Assembly (NCBI RefSeq): GCF_049615385.1
Contig: NZ_JBMZFL010000003.1
Source of the DNA: Aequoribacter sp049615385
GTDB lineage: Bacteria; Pseudomonadota; Gammaproteobacteria; Pseudomonadales; Halieaceae
Direction: 5' to 3' (one strand)
DNA length: 64,000 nucleotides
Shown: positions 17,219-25,732 of the stretch, piece by piece
How the letters are laid out: each line of letters begins with the position of its first letter
Numbering within the stretch: the first letter of the stretch is position 1
Program-made: the position numbers and the translations under genes
Notes under the pieces: model-generated
The model's database searches: none
Seen by the model: only the letters and a program-made list of their open reading frames with translations
Told to the model about the DNA's origin: nothing

Positions 17219-18095
17219 ACGCTTGTGTCTGGCTGGACCCGTGCCGCGACACTGCTAGGCCCTGTACGGTCTGGTATAAACGTTGGGTCAGTTCATGGCG
17301 TGTGTTGTGGTCTCGGTACGCCTCGGGGGTTAGAGGTTCACCTATCGTTAAATAAACGTCAGAGCCGAATCGGATAAGCGCTTCGCGCAAGAGCATAGCC
17401 ATGCGCAAGGGCTCTGCAATATGAGAGGCTAGGTGGAAAAGTCGACTGTTTTGGCCTTCGAAGTGAACAGGGACTACCGTGGGCTGTATTCTGGCGACTA
17501 ACTTGGCCACAAAAGTGCTCCAAGGCGCATCGTGGACCGGCCCAAATCCATAGCGATTGGCCGTCGATACCATTCCTGATGGAAATAAAATCAGCGGGAT
17601 GTGATCTTGTAATGCCTCAATCGCCAGTTGCTTGGCGCGAATGTTTCTGACGGCTGCGTCTTTGGTGCCCGAAAAGTCGATCGGCAAGAAATACTCAGCC
17701 AGCTCACGATCTTGGCACAGAAGCGAATTAATCACGACTCGAAAGGTGCCGCTTAGCTCCAGTGCTAGATTGCACATTATCAGGCCATCGAGCACGCCAA
17801 AGGGATGGTTAGCGATGAAGAGCAAGGGCCTTGAGCGGTCGACCTGGTCGAGCGGGCGCTTATCCACATGCACCTTAATTTGGCTGGCCTTGAGAGCTTC
17901 CTGAAAAAAGCACGGAGCATTGGGTGTTTGGGCCTTAAGTTCATGGTATAAATCTTCCAATTTCGGGCGACCCATAAGACGCTCTAATTGCCGAGTGAGC
18001 GTTCTCACAAAACGAGGCGAAGCCGGGTCCTCATACGACAAGCCGGGGTTTTCGCGCACATAGAATTCAAAGGCAGGGTCGAGTGCGATCGTCAT
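17217..18095 (-). CDS. Lysophospholipid/ornithine-lipid-type acyltransferase family protein
   Basis: A 292-residue acyltransferase. The catalytic motif is LLFIANHPFGVLDGL, in the HPFGxLDG style of the OlsB/hemolysin-like branch of the PlsC superfamily, followed by LILFPSGMVSTA and VVPVHFEGQNSRLF. These enzymes transfer an acyl chain onto a lysolipid or amino-lipid at the inner membrane. The start was set at MTIALDP, nine bases after aagga; an upstream TTG is possible but poorer. It is transcribed leftward, apparently with the MFS gene behind it. Whether it makes ornithine lipids is not decided by the sequence. Confidence 0.8.
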   Translation of the reverse strand: MTIALDPAFEFYVRENPGLSYEDPASPRFVRTLTRQLERLMGRPKLEDLYHELKAQTPNAPCFFQEALKASQIKVHVDKRPLDQVDRSRPLLFIANHPFGVLDGLIMCNLALELSGTFRVVINSLLCQDRELAEYFLPIDFSGTKDAAVRNIRAKQLAIEALQDHIPLILFPSGMVSTANRYGFGPVHDAPWSTFVAKLVARIQPTVVPVHFEGQNSRLFHLASHIAEPLRMAMLLREALIRFGSDVYLTIGEPLTPEAYRDHNTRHELTQRLYQTVQGLAVSRHGSSQTQA

Positions 18096-18155
18096 TGTTG
18101 TGTCGTCCTTGTCATCTTTGATGTCATGATATCGCAAGAGTGTTGCACTCCGGTT

Positions 18156-19433
18156 TCACAATCTCTTTGCCGCGTATGCGCCCAGTACGCCACCTGCTGC
18201 CACCCAAATAAAGTACACTGTGTAGCCGCCGCCATCAGGCCAGAGGGTTAGCAAGTACGTATTGAGCCTGGGTAAATAAATTTCGGGTGTAAAGGCAAAC
18301 AGAGAGATAAAGCCAATCGCTAACCCGTTTAAATGTCGTGGGATTGCACAGTCGTCTAAAATCGCCCAATACAGTCCGCGCACGCTGTAGGTACAAAGGC
18401 CGACGGCAGCAATGATGGCCAGGGCAGAGGCGTCAGACCCTACTGGTGCAAGTGCAAAACCAAGCATTGCAATTGCAGCGACAATAAAGCTCCAATGCAG
18501 CACGACGGCGACCCTAAAACGGTCACCTAAAAAACCCGATAACACAGCGCCAATCGGGCGTGTCCAGAGTTTTGCCAAGGTAATTGACGCAGCGATCGAT
18601 GCGCTCATGCCCCAATGATTTTGTAAGTATCCCGAGAATGAATAGGTAGCCCATAAAAACTGATAACCCGTAAGAATACACACGATGACCCACCAAACCT
18701 TGGCATTGCTCGCGATCGTGCGCAAATCGGCAAAGAGTTGTCCCGCTGCCACTTGGTGGCTGTCTGGTGCGTTAGCCTTGTGGTTTGGTGGTACCAATAA
18801 CCAGGTTAATGTTGCCATAGCAAAGACAAAGGCAGTGTAAAAGCCGATGACAGACCTCATGGCTTCGACCGAATTGGGTGCATCAGACGTCGATAAATAC
18901 GCAAAGATAGCGACAGCTGCGGTTGCAAGTAAGGCCTCGACTAGGCCTCGTCCACCCTCCAAAATCCCGAAAAATCGGCCTTGGTGATGTTGCCCAGCGA
19001 GTTCGTTGACTTCTTTAATTAACGCCGACCAAAAGGTTAAGCCCGTTGTAAGGCCCCACGCGGAAAACAGCCATTTGATCAGATCCGGTTCGGGAAGTTG
19101 GCCAAAGACGTATCCAATGACCCCGGTGCCAGCAAGTGAGCTCACGATCAATATTTTTGGGTCGACTCGATCAGCGAGCCAACCGCTAGGTGCATAGCTC
19201 AGAAGAAATACCGCGCCCAGCCAAGAACTGGCTTGGTTGAGTGTGGCTAAAGAGATACCCAATGCTTCGAGTAAGGGGCCCTCGAAGTTTTGCCGCAGAT
19301 ACAACAGCGGGTAAATGGCACCGGCTGCCGCGGTCAAAATGGCGAGGCTACGATAGCGTTGAACGTTGCTCAGACTCACGTGATGGCTCGTAGTGTCACA
19401 GGTTGGTACCAGTGTAACAGCAGTTTCAGACAT
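18156..19433 (-). CDS. MFS transporter
   Basis: A 425-residue major facilitator with about 12 hydrophobic segments. The loop between helices 2 and 3 reads PSGWLADRVDPKILI and its counterpart in the second half is LSGFLGDRFRVAVVL, both versions of the MFS loop motif. The start MSETAVTLVP was preferred over an upstream in-frame TTG. It is divergent from the acyl-CoA dehydrogenase operon, with an inverted repeat in the shared control region, so it may carry the substrate or a product of that pathway. The substrate is unknown. Confidence 0.85.
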   Translation of the reverse strand: MSETAVTLVPTCDTTSHHVSLSNVQRYRSLAILTAAAGAIYPLLYLRQNFEGPLLEALGISLATLNQASSWLGAVFLLSYAPSGWLADRVDPKILIVSSLAGTGVIGYVFGQLPEPDLIKWLFSAWGLTTGLTFWSALIKEVNELAGQHHQGRFFGILEGGRGLVEALLATAAVAIFAYLSTSDAPNSVEAMRSVIGFYTAFVFAMATLTWLLVPPNHKANAPDSHQVAAGQLFADLRTIASNAKVWWVIVCILTGYQFLWATYSFSGYLQNHWGMSASIAASITLAKLWTRPIGAVLSGFLGDRFRVAVVLHWSFIVAAIAMLGFALAPVGSDASALAIIAAVGLCTYSVRGLYWAILDDCAIPRHLNGLAIGFISLFAFTPEIYLPRLNTYLLTLWPDGGGYTVYFIWVAAGGVLGAYAAKRL

Positions 19434-19472
19434 TCCTAGTCTGTTTAGTCTAGCTTGGGTTGAGTGCAATGC

Positions 19473-19519
19473 TTGGATCTAATGGCGGGCTCGATTAATA
19501 TATTTACCCCATATATTAA
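19473..19519. promoter_or_regulatory. Promoter and operator between MFS and acyl-CoA dehydrogenase genes
   Basis: An inverted repeat with perfect 9-bp arms, ttaatatat (19495-19503) and atatattaa (19511-19519), and a 7-bp centre ttacccc lies 15 bp before the rightward operon. TTGGAT (19473-19478) and TAATAT (19496-19501), 17 bp apart, form a fair sigma70 promoter whose -10 is inside the left arm, so a bound protein would block it. The TetR encoded in the operon is the first candidate regulator. The site also lies upstream of the divergent MFS gene. Confidence 0.6.
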
Positions 19520-19534
19520 ATTTTGGAGAAGACT

Positions 19535-20719
19535 GTGAATACGGAGTTTTCTGCCGGGCAACGAGCGTTGCGGGATGAATTTAGAGCCTATATGCAGGCC
19601 CTGATGACAGACGAGCTGATGCATGAATTACGTTTAAGTACTGAGGGCGGGGGTCCACTTTGGCGTCAAGCTATGCGCCAAATGGGCGCCGACGGCTGGA
19701 TCGGTCTAGGCTGGCCTGTCGAGTGGGGTGGACGCGGTTATGGTCCGATTGAGCAATATATTTTTATTGAGGAAGTGACGCGGGCGGGCATGCCGTTTCC
19801 GTATTTAACTACGGAATCCATTGGCCCTGCGATTGCTGAGTTTGGCAGTGATCACCTCAAACAAACCATTTTACCTGGCATCTTAAAGGGCGAACTGGTG
19901 GTGGGTATTGGCTACTCCGAGCCACACGCTGGTACCGATATGGCGGCGCTTAAAACCCGCGCTGTGCGCGAGGGTGATGAGTATGTGATAAGCGGTCAAA
20001 AGGTGTATACCTCGTTGGCGCATTTCGCCGACTACATCTTCTTGGCGGTTCGCACTGGCGATCCCGAGACGCATCCCAGGCACAAGGGAATCTCGATTTT
20101 ACTCATGCCCAGCGACGCCGAAGGCTTCAGTCATACGCCGATTCACACGGTAGCTGATGGAGAAACCAACACCACCTATTACGACAATGTTCGAGTGCCT
20201 GTCGACAACTTGATTGGTCCAGAAAATGGCGGCTGGGGCGTTGTGGTCAGTCAGCTCAACCGTGAGCGTCTAACGCTGATGAATCCAGGTACCGCTAACT
20301 TGATGTACCAACATACGCTAGAGCATGCCTCCAAGACCAAAACGCCCGATGGCGGAGCGCTTATCGATCAGCCGCGTATACAGCGCCTTCTGGCATCGAT
20401 CTATGTGCAGTTACGCGCGCTACAATTGGACTGCCGCAAGCAAGCGTGGGCTATTGCGAACAATACCCTCGATGTCGCTGATGCCTCGGCCATCAAAGTC
20501 TATGGCTATGAGGCGTTTTTGCACTGCTATCGCTCGATGTTAGAGGTGCTTGGTCCAACTGGTTCAATTAAGCGCAATTCCAGTGGTGCCTTAGTTGAGG
20601 GACAACTTGAACTGATTTATCGAGCGGTACCCGTGTACGGCTTCGCCGGCGGCACGAACGAAATTCAGCGTGACCTGATATCACAGTTTGGTCTGGGCTT
20701 GCCCAGAGCGAAGCGCTAG
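19535..20719 (+). CDS. Acyl-CoA dehydrogenase family protein, large subunit type
   Basis: A 394-residue flavin-dependent acyl-CoA dehydrogenase. It has the FAD/substrate region VVGIGYSEPHAGTDMAALKTRAV, the middle beta-domain and the C-terminal FAGGTNEIQRDLISQFGLGLPR. GTG was chosen as start because ggag lies six bases before it. It is followed after eight bases by a second, shorter and more divergent dehydrogenase. Such pairs form alpha2beta2 enzymes in the degradation of steroid side chains and other branched or ring-bearing acyl-CoAs. First gene of a five-gene operon. Confidence 0.9.
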   Translation: MNTEFSAGQRALRDEFRAYMQALMTDELMHELRLSTEGGGPLWRQAMRQMGADGWIGLGWPVEWGGRGYGPIEQYIFIEEVTRAGMPFPYLTTESIGPAIAEFGSDHLKQTILPGILKGELVVGIGYSEPHAGTDMAALKTRAVREGDEYVISGQKVYTSLAHFADYIFLAVRTGDPETHPRHKGISILLMPSDAEGFSHTPIHTVADGETNTTYYDNVRVPVDNLIGPENGGWGVVVSQLNRERLTLMNPGTANLMYQHTLEHASKTKTPDGGALIDQPRIQRLLASIYVQLRALQLDCRKQAWAIANNTLDVADASAIKVYGYEAFLHCYRSMLEVLGPTGSIKRNSSGALVEGQLELIYRAVPVYGFAGGTNEIQRDLISQFGLGLPRAKR

Positions 20720-20727
20720 GAGACTAC

Positions 20728-21798
20728 ATGGACTTTGCACTCAACGAAATTCAAACTGACATCCAAGCGCTGGCTGACTCCATTTTTAAAGACCTGTCGG
20801 CGCCCGACGCATTGGCCAAGGTGGAATCTCAGTCCCAACGCTTGGATTTGGCCTTATGGGTTGCCTTACAAGAAGCGGGACTGGATGGGGTCGCCTTGTC
20901 TGAAGGATTGGGCGGAGCGGGCTTAAGCTTTTTGGAAGCGTGCCTCGTGATTGAGAAGTTGGGCCGTTATAGCGCGCCCGTACCATTAATCGCTCATACT
21001 CTAGCGACGCTTGCTGTGGCTGAATCGGAGCAGGCTGCGCAGCTAGAAGGGCTGCAGGCTTCGGGTGCGTGGTTAACTGCCAGCACTTGCCATGCGCAAA
21101 ACGCCTTGCGACTCGAGAACGGCTTAGTCTCGGGCACGGTATCAAACGTGCCTTACGCACAAGGTGCCAGGGGTTTGGTGGTGCCCGTTGTCGCGCCCTC
21201 GCCATCCTTGGTGCTGATCGATCCAAGCCATGCGGGTATCGAGTGGCAGAGCCAAACCAGTACCGCCTTAGAACCTCAGGCCTATGGAACCTTAACCCAT
21301 GTTCCCGCGATCGTGGTTGGGGGTGAAGAGGCTGTAAAGCGTATGCGCCTGCGTCAGTTGGCGGCAAATGCGATGGCTCAGCTTGGCGTGGTCGATGCCG
21401 CCATGGCTCTGGCACGCGAGCATGTCTGTGAGCGCGAACAATTCGGTGTCAAAATTGGTAGTTTTCAGGCGGTGTCGCATCGCTTGGCAGATTGTTGGAT
21501 AGATGCCATGAATCTCCGTACTATGGCCTTAAATGCAGCATCGCGTTTAAGTCACGAATTAGACGCACAAACCGAGCTTGACGTTTATGCGGCACAATCT
21601 TGGGCTTGCGAGGCCGGCCATCGTGTTTTGGCGAGTTGCCAACACGTGTGTGGCGGGTTAGGTCACGACAGAGACTACCCGATGTGGCGCTATGCGGTCT
21701 GGTCAAGGCATTACGAGATGATGATGGGTGGCAACGAACTCGTTTTGGAACAACTGGGTAAAGCCATTGCTTTATCCCCCGAAAGCGCCATGTTGTAA
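20728..21798 (+). CDS. Acyl-CoA dehydrogenase family protein, small subunit type
   Basis: A 356-residue acyl-CoA dehydrogenase, shorter than the usual 380-400. The N-terminal part (EAGLDGVALSEGLGGAGLSFLEACLVIEKLG) and the C-terminal CEREQFGVKIGSFQAVSHRLADCW and CGGLGHDRDYPMWRYAVW are clear, while the middle domain is degenerate. This is the pattern of the partner subunit in heteromeric dehydrogenases such as the FadE28/FadE29 type. It starts eight bases after the preceding dehydrogenase, with aggag as ribosome site, so the two are probably made together. Confidence 0.87.
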   Translation: MDFALNEIQTDIQALADSIFKDLSAPDALAKVESQSQRLDLALWVALQEAGLDGVALSEGLGGAGLSFLEACLVIEKLGRYSAPVPLIAHTLATLAVAESEQAAQLEGLQASGAWLTASTCHAQNALRLENGLVSGTVSNVPYAQGARGLVVPVVAPSPSLVLIDPSHAGIEWQSQTSTALEPQAYGTLTHVPAIVVGGEEAVKRMRLRQLAANAMAQLGVVDAAMALAREHVCEREQFGVKIGSFQAVSHRLADCWIDAMNLRTMALNAASRLSHELDAQTELDVYAAQSWACEAGHRVLASCQHVCGGLGHDRDYPMWRYAVWSRHYEMMMGGNELVLEQLGKAIALSPESAML

Positions 21799-21813
21799 TC
21801 GATAGGGAGTCTT

Positions 21814-22629
21814 ATGAGTACGGTAATTACTAAGCAGCTGGATGATGAAATTCTCGAGGTTAGGTTGAATCGCCCCGAGCGTTTCAATGCCTTGAGCGAA
21901 GAACTGGTCGGTGAGTTAACCGAGGTTTTCAAAGGCTTAAATCGCGATCGGCAAAATCGCGTCGTCATTTTAACTGGCGAGGGGCGCGGGTTTTGCTCGG
22001 GTGCCGATTTAAAGTCGGAAGATTCTCAGGCAGGTTCAATTCCGGGCACTGAGGGCATGGGTGAACTGGGCTATGTTTATAAGTTTCAGGAATACATCGC
22101 CGATATGATTCTAGCCATTCATGAGTGCGATAAGCCCGTGATTGCCGCGGTGAATGGTGCCGCAGCTGGGGGCGGTTTATCGATGGCATTGGCTTGCGAC
22201 ATACGGATTGCCAGCGAAAAAAGTAAGTATGGTGCAGTGTACATCAAGACGGGTTTGTCGGGTTGCGATGTGGGCTCGAGCTATTTACTGCCCCGCATTG
22301 TGGGTTTGTCGGCGGCCACCGAACTGATGTTAACAGGGCAGGTGATAGGCGCCGAAGAAGCCAAAGCCTTGGGTTTGGTGTCGCGAATCGTGGCGCCCGA
22401 TGCCTTGATTGATGAGGCTCTGGTCACGGCGCGAGCGATTGCGCAAAATAGCGAGTACGGTGTGTGGATGACACGCAAGGGCATCCGCACCAATCAGGAC
22501 GCACCAAGCCTGCGCCACGCGATGGAGCTCGAGAATCGTCAGCAGGTATTGGGTTATTTTTCGGGCTGTATGGAGGAGGCGATGGCGTCTTTCCAAGAAG
22601 GGCGAGCGCCGAAGTGGAAAAAACTGTAA
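21814..22629 (+). CDS. Enoyl-CoA hydratase/isomerase family protein
   Basis: A 271-residue crotonase-fold protein with the oxyanion-hole stretches FCSGADLKSED and NGAAAGGGLSMALACDIRIAS. The positions where classical hydratases carry their two catalytic glutamates read GGGLS and GLSGCDVGSS, so the chemistry may differ from simple hydration (isomerase, ring-opening or retro-aldol members exist). It lies 15 bp after the dehydrogenase pair in the same operon and would act on its unsaturated product. The start is an ATG after agggag. Confidence 0.87.
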   Translation: MSTVITKQLDDEILEVRLNRPERFNALSEELVGELTEVFKGLNRDRQNRVVILTGEGRGFCSGADLKSEDSQAGSIPGTEGMGELGYVYKFQEYIADMILAIHECDKPVIAAVNGAAAGGGLSMALACDIRIASEKSKYGAVYIKTGLSGCDVGSSYLLPRIVGLSAATELMLTGQVIGAEEAKALGLVSRIVAPDALIDEALVTARAIAQNSEYGVWMTRKGIRTNQDAPSLRHAMELENRQQVLGYFSGCMEEAMASFQEGRAPKWKKL

Positions 22630-22639
22630 GGGTGACAAG

Positions 22640-23311
22640 GTGAGGGCAGGAACAGTAAAGCGGGGTCGGCCGGCCAAAATATCTTTAGATGATATCGTGG
22701 CTAAGGCGATCGACCAGCTGTCGGTGGAGCCTGCCAAACCGTTATCCATGAATGCCTTGGCTAAGGCCTTAGACGTCACGCCTATGGCCTTGTATCGCTA
22801 CGTGCAAGACCGGGACCATTTATTGCAAGCAGTGGCTAACCAGCTGCTTAATAATCTGGCCCCTGAAATTCCAGATGCGCCTTGGCCGCAACAGCTGCGG
22901 GTCTGGGCGCTGGCAGTGCGAGAGTATTTTTTAGCTAACCCAGGGCTATTTGGTTTGCTGGGGTGGAACGAGCATATTGCCACCGCGTGGTGGGGACAGC
23001 TGGCTACTTTGGCCAGAATTCTTAAAAGCGCGGGCTTTGCGAATCAAGCATTGGCGGATTTGGTGCAATGGGTCGGTAATTCGATTATGGGATCGATCTA
23101 TTTAGAAATTGCTGGGCAGCAGTCGGGTTTTAAGTTGAACGATGAAGACTGGCAGTCATTAGCTCGGGACGATGTGCAGGTCGTTGAAGAGTTAATAGAA
23201 CATTTAAATCGTAAAAATGCGCGCACCGTCTTTATCGACAGTGTCGAACGAATAATAGCGAACATAGAGGCAAGCACAAGTCATGATCAGCATACAAGAT
23301 GTTCACAATAA
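22640..23311 (+). CDS. TetR-family transcriptional regulator
   Basis: A 223-residue regulator. The N-terminal helix-turn-helix reads LSMNALAKALDVTPMALYRYVQDRDHLLQAV, characteristic of TetR proteins, and is preceded by a basic arm KRGRPAKI. The C-terminal domain would bind a ligand, often an acyl-CoA when the gene sits in such an operon. GTG start. Its 3' end overlaps the CoA-ligase gene by 29 bases. Candidate binding sites are the inverted repeat before the operon and the palindromes before TonB receptor 2, but the two differ in sequence, so at most one is likely to be its own. Confidence 0.9.
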   Translation: MRAGTVKRGRPAKISLDDIVAKAIDQLSVEPAKPLSMNALAKALDVTPMALYRYVQDRDHLLQAVANQLLNNLAPEIPDAPWPQQLRVWALAVREYFLANPGLFGLLGWNEHIATAWWGQLATLARILKSAGFANQALADLVQWVGNSIMGSIYLEIAGQQSGFKLNDEDWQSLARDDVQVVEELIEHLNRKNARTVFIDSVERIIANIEASTSHDQHTRCSQ

Positions 23312-24983
23312 GCGTGATGAAATAACCGCTCCCGGCGCTTTTTTTGAGCTAGATACTTTCAGCGTAGGTGATGCTCAATACACGGGCTTTAAACACGCGC
23401 CGGCCGACATGATGGGCGTGATGGGGGCAGGGCGTCAGCATCTGGACAAACCTTTTATGGTGTTCGAAGATCTGCGCTACGACTATGCGCGTTTCTATCA
23501 AGAAGTGGATGCCCTGGCCGCGTATCTTCAAAGCGAATTGGGTGTTAAGCCGGGTGACCGCGTCGTCATCGCCATGCAAAACTGTCCGCACTGGTCGGTA
23601 TCGTTTTATGCAATCTTGTCCGTTGGTGCTATCGCGGTACCCTTAAACTCGTGGAGCAAAGCGGAAGAGTTGGATTACCTTGTGGGTAACGCCGATCCGG
23701 TATGCGCGATCGTTGATGCGCGTCGTTGTGCTCTGCTTGAGACCTTAGATCACCGCACAGACCTGATTTTGTTAGTGACCGCGCAGTTAGACGCTTGCGA
23801 GCTACCCGCCAATGCCACGGCGTTAGAAGCGGCACTCGAACTTGGTCGTTCGGCGAGTGCGACGCCCGTTACGGTAGACCCGAATGACGTCGCCATGATC
23901 ATGTATACCTCGGGTAGTACAGGTAAACCTAAAGGGGTTGTGACGACGCATCGTGCCGTTGCTCAGGCGGTGATGAATATGTTGTATCTGGGCTATTTGG
24001 TCATGAGCTTAGAAGGTGAACGAGAGTATCGCGGTGGTGCGACAAGCGAGACTGCAATGCTCACGGTCCCCCTATTTCATGGCACAGGACTGATTTCGGG
24101 ATTACTGCTGCCTGCTTTTATTGGGTCTAAAGTGGTTATGATGCGCAAGTGGAATACAGAGACCGCGATTGAATTGATTGATCGCGAAAAGGTCACCACC
24201 ATGAGCTCAGTACCCGCAATTCTGCGCGATGTGATTACCAGTCCATTACGTCACCAATACAGCATCGAATCGTTATTACGTATCGTAGCCGGTGGTGCCG
24301 CAACGCCGGTGGATCTCCCCGATTTAATCACCTCTGAGTTACCTCACGCGAGTCGCTCGGCTGGATTTGGTATGACCGAGACCGTGGCCGTCGGATCGCA
24401 AATGGCTGGTGTGGTATACGACCTAAAAGTCGGCTCGGCCGGTCTGCCATCGCCTATCATGGAATTCCGTATCGCCGATATCAACGATCAGCCCTTAGCG
24501 ACGGGTGCCAACGGTGAAATTCAACTGCGTGGCATTACGTGCTTGAAAGAGTATTGGAATAACCCCGAGGCCACCGATCGTGTTTTTACCGCAGACGGTT
24601 GGATGCGTACCGGCGATTTAGGGCATCTTGATGAAGATGGCTTTGTGTTTATAACCGGGCGCAGCAAAGAGATTGTGATCCGTGGCGGTGAAAACATTAG
24701 CCCCAACGAGATTGAAAACGCCGCCTACGAAAACCCCATGGTGAAAGAGTGTGTTGTGTTTGGTGTGCCCGACCAACGCATGGGCGAGGAGCTCGCGATG
24801 GTGCTTTATGCGCATGATGGTTCAGCGCTAGATGAAGCCACTTTGCGTGAGCACTTAGCGTCGCGAGTCGCGGGCTTTAAGGTGCCCAAATACATTGCTC
24901 TGACCAACGGCCCCCTGCCTCGTAACAACAGCGAGAAACTGGATAAGCTCGCGTGCCGCAAGATGTACTATCCCGAGGCATAA
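23283..24983 (+). CDS. Fatty-acyl-CoA synthetase-like AMP-forming ligase
   Basis: A 566-residue adenylate-forming ligase. Motifs: MYTSGSTGKPKGV, GFGMTETVAVGS, MRTGDLGHLDEDGFVFITGRSKEIVIRGGENISPNEIE and a C-terminal LPRNNSEKLDKLACRK. The lysine is present, but the usual glycine before it is replaced (SEK for the usual GK). It activates a carboxylic acid to its CoA thioester, feeding the dehydrogenase pair encoded upstream. It overlaps the TetR gene by 29 bases, so it is co-transcribed. The acid is unknown; medium-chain or steroid-like acids are plausible from the context. Confidence 0.88.
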   Translation: MISIQDVHNKRDEITAPGAFFELDTFSVGDAQYTGFKHAPADMMGVMGAGRQHLDKPFMVFEDLRYDYARFYQEVDALAAYLQSELGVKPGDRVVIAMQNCPHWSVSFYAILSVGAIAVPLNSWSKAEELDYLVGNADPVCAIVDARRCALLETLDHRTDLILLVTAQLDACELPANATALEAALELGRSASATPVTVDPNDVAMIMYTSGSTGKPKGVVTTHRAVAQAVMNMLYLGYLVMSLEGEREYRGGATSETAMLTVPLFHGTGLISGLLLPAFIGSKVVMMRKWNTETAIELIDREKVTTMSSVPAILRDVITSPLRHQYSIESLLRIVAGGAATPVDLPDLITSELPHASRSAGFGMTETVAVGSQMAGVVYDLKVGSAGLPSPIMEFRIADINDQPLATGANGEIQLRGITCLKEYWNNPEATDRVFTADGWMRTGDLGHLDEDGFVFITGRSKEIVIRGGENISPNEIENAAYENPMVKECVVFGVPDQRMGEELAMVLYAHDGSALDEATLREHLASRVAGFKVPKYIALTNGPLPRNNSEKLDKLACRKMYYPEA

Positions 24984-25004
24984 CACTGAAGTGATTAGTC
25001 GTTA

Positions 25005-25032
25005 GCAAAATAAATGACGAGGTGCGCGCGGA
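25005..25032 (+). repeat. Fragment of the dispersed repeat family (core)
   Basis: The sequence gcaaaataaatgacgagg followed by a gcgcgcgga-like tail repeats the R2 core at 241-268 almost base for base. It lies 98 bp before the second toxin-antitoxin operon. Only this segment is clearly conserved; the next 25 bases are only weakly similar. Confidence 0.75.
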
Positions 25033-25090
25033 TTAGAATGTTTTAACGCTTGACGATTAGGCATAGAAATTTTCAGGGTTACACGTTATC

Positions 25091-25103
25091 TTTGTTAAAC
25101 AAA
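25091..25103. promoter_or_regulatory. Palindrome before the second TA operon
   Basis: A perfect odd palindrome, TTTGTTAAACAAA, ends 26 bp upstream of the antitoxin ATG. Ribbon-helix-helix antitoxins normally repress through short palindromes at this position. AT-rich palindromes also arise by chance, so the call is tentative. Confidence 0.4.
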
Positions 25104-25129
25104 TTTAAACACTTCTGGGCGGTACGTTT

Positions 25130-25393
25130 ATGTTGGGTGTCCGATTAGATGATGAGCTCGAAAGCCGGCTTAATGCTTTGGCGGTTAAGCAGCAGCGATC
25201 CAAAAGTTTTCTTGCGAAGCAGGCGTTAAGGCGCTTTATTGAAGAAGAGGAGCAAAAGCACTTCGAGAATGAGCTGACCCTAGCTCGCTGGGAAGCTTAT
25301 CAAACAACCGGTGCATCTATTAGCGGTGATGAAGTAAACGAATGGTTGAGTTCTTGGGGTAGTGATCAAGAGAAACCATGTCCGCAACAATAA
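25130..25393 (+). CDS. CopG-type ribbon-helix-helix antitoxin
   Basis: An 87-residue protein starting MLGVRLDDELESRLNALAVKQQRSKSFLAKQALRRFIEE, a textbook ribbon-helix-helix unit (strand, helix, turn, helix). The acidic, tryptophan-containing tail would contact the toxin. Its 3' end overlaps the ParE-type gene by 16 bases. It is the antitoxin and probable autorepressor of the pair. There is no strong ribosome site, only gggcgg seven bases before the ATG. Confidence 0.88.
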   Translation: MLGVRLDDELESRLNALAVKQQRSKSFLAKQALRRFIEEEEQKHFENELTLARWEAYQTTGASISGDEVNEWLSSWGSDQEKPCPQQ

Positions 25394-25671
25394 TTTGGTT
25401 GCCCGAAGCGGCGCAAGATTTACAACGCCTCAGAGACTTCATCAGATCAGAAAACCCGCTTGCTGCCAAGCGAGCTGCTGAACGTATTATAGACGGAGTA
25501 TCGCTGCTGCAAATCTCGCCTGAGGCGGGCATGCCTGTTGAAAACCTCACTGGTTATAGAGATCTTATACTTCCGTTTGGTAGCGGTGAGTACATCATTC
25601 GCTATCGTTTGGAAACAAGCACTCACGTTATAATTGTGCGAGTGCGTCATAGCAGAGAAATACGTTTTTAG
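25378..25671 (+). CDS. RelE/ParE-family toxin
   Basis: A 97-residue toxin of the ParE branch: IIWLPEAAQDLQRLRDFIRSENPLAAKRAAERI, then SPEAGMPVENLTGYRDLILPFGSGEYIIRYR and VIIVRVRHSREIRF. The conserved arginine-rich tail VRVRHSRE is as expected. ParE proteins of this kind often block DNA gyrase, but related members cut mRNA. Translationally coupled to the antitoxin by a 16-base overlap. It lies between the CoA-ligase operon and a leftward SDR gene, i.e. inserted into the catabolic region. Confidence 0.88.
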   Translation: MSATIIWLPEAAQDLQRLRDFIRSENPLAAKRAAERIIDGVSLLQISPEAGMPVENLTGYRDLILPFGSGEYIIRYRLETSTHVIIVRVRHSREIRF

Positions 25672-25732
25672 TGAGTTAATCGCCATTTGTTGCTTTCTGT
25701 TCTGGACCGACTGCTCAGCTAGCGACAATACG

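Noticed and set aside
20786..21415. Long minus-strand open frame opposite the second acyl-CoA dehydrogenase
   Set aside because: Proline/arginine-rich translation with no recognisable domain, opposite a clear gene.
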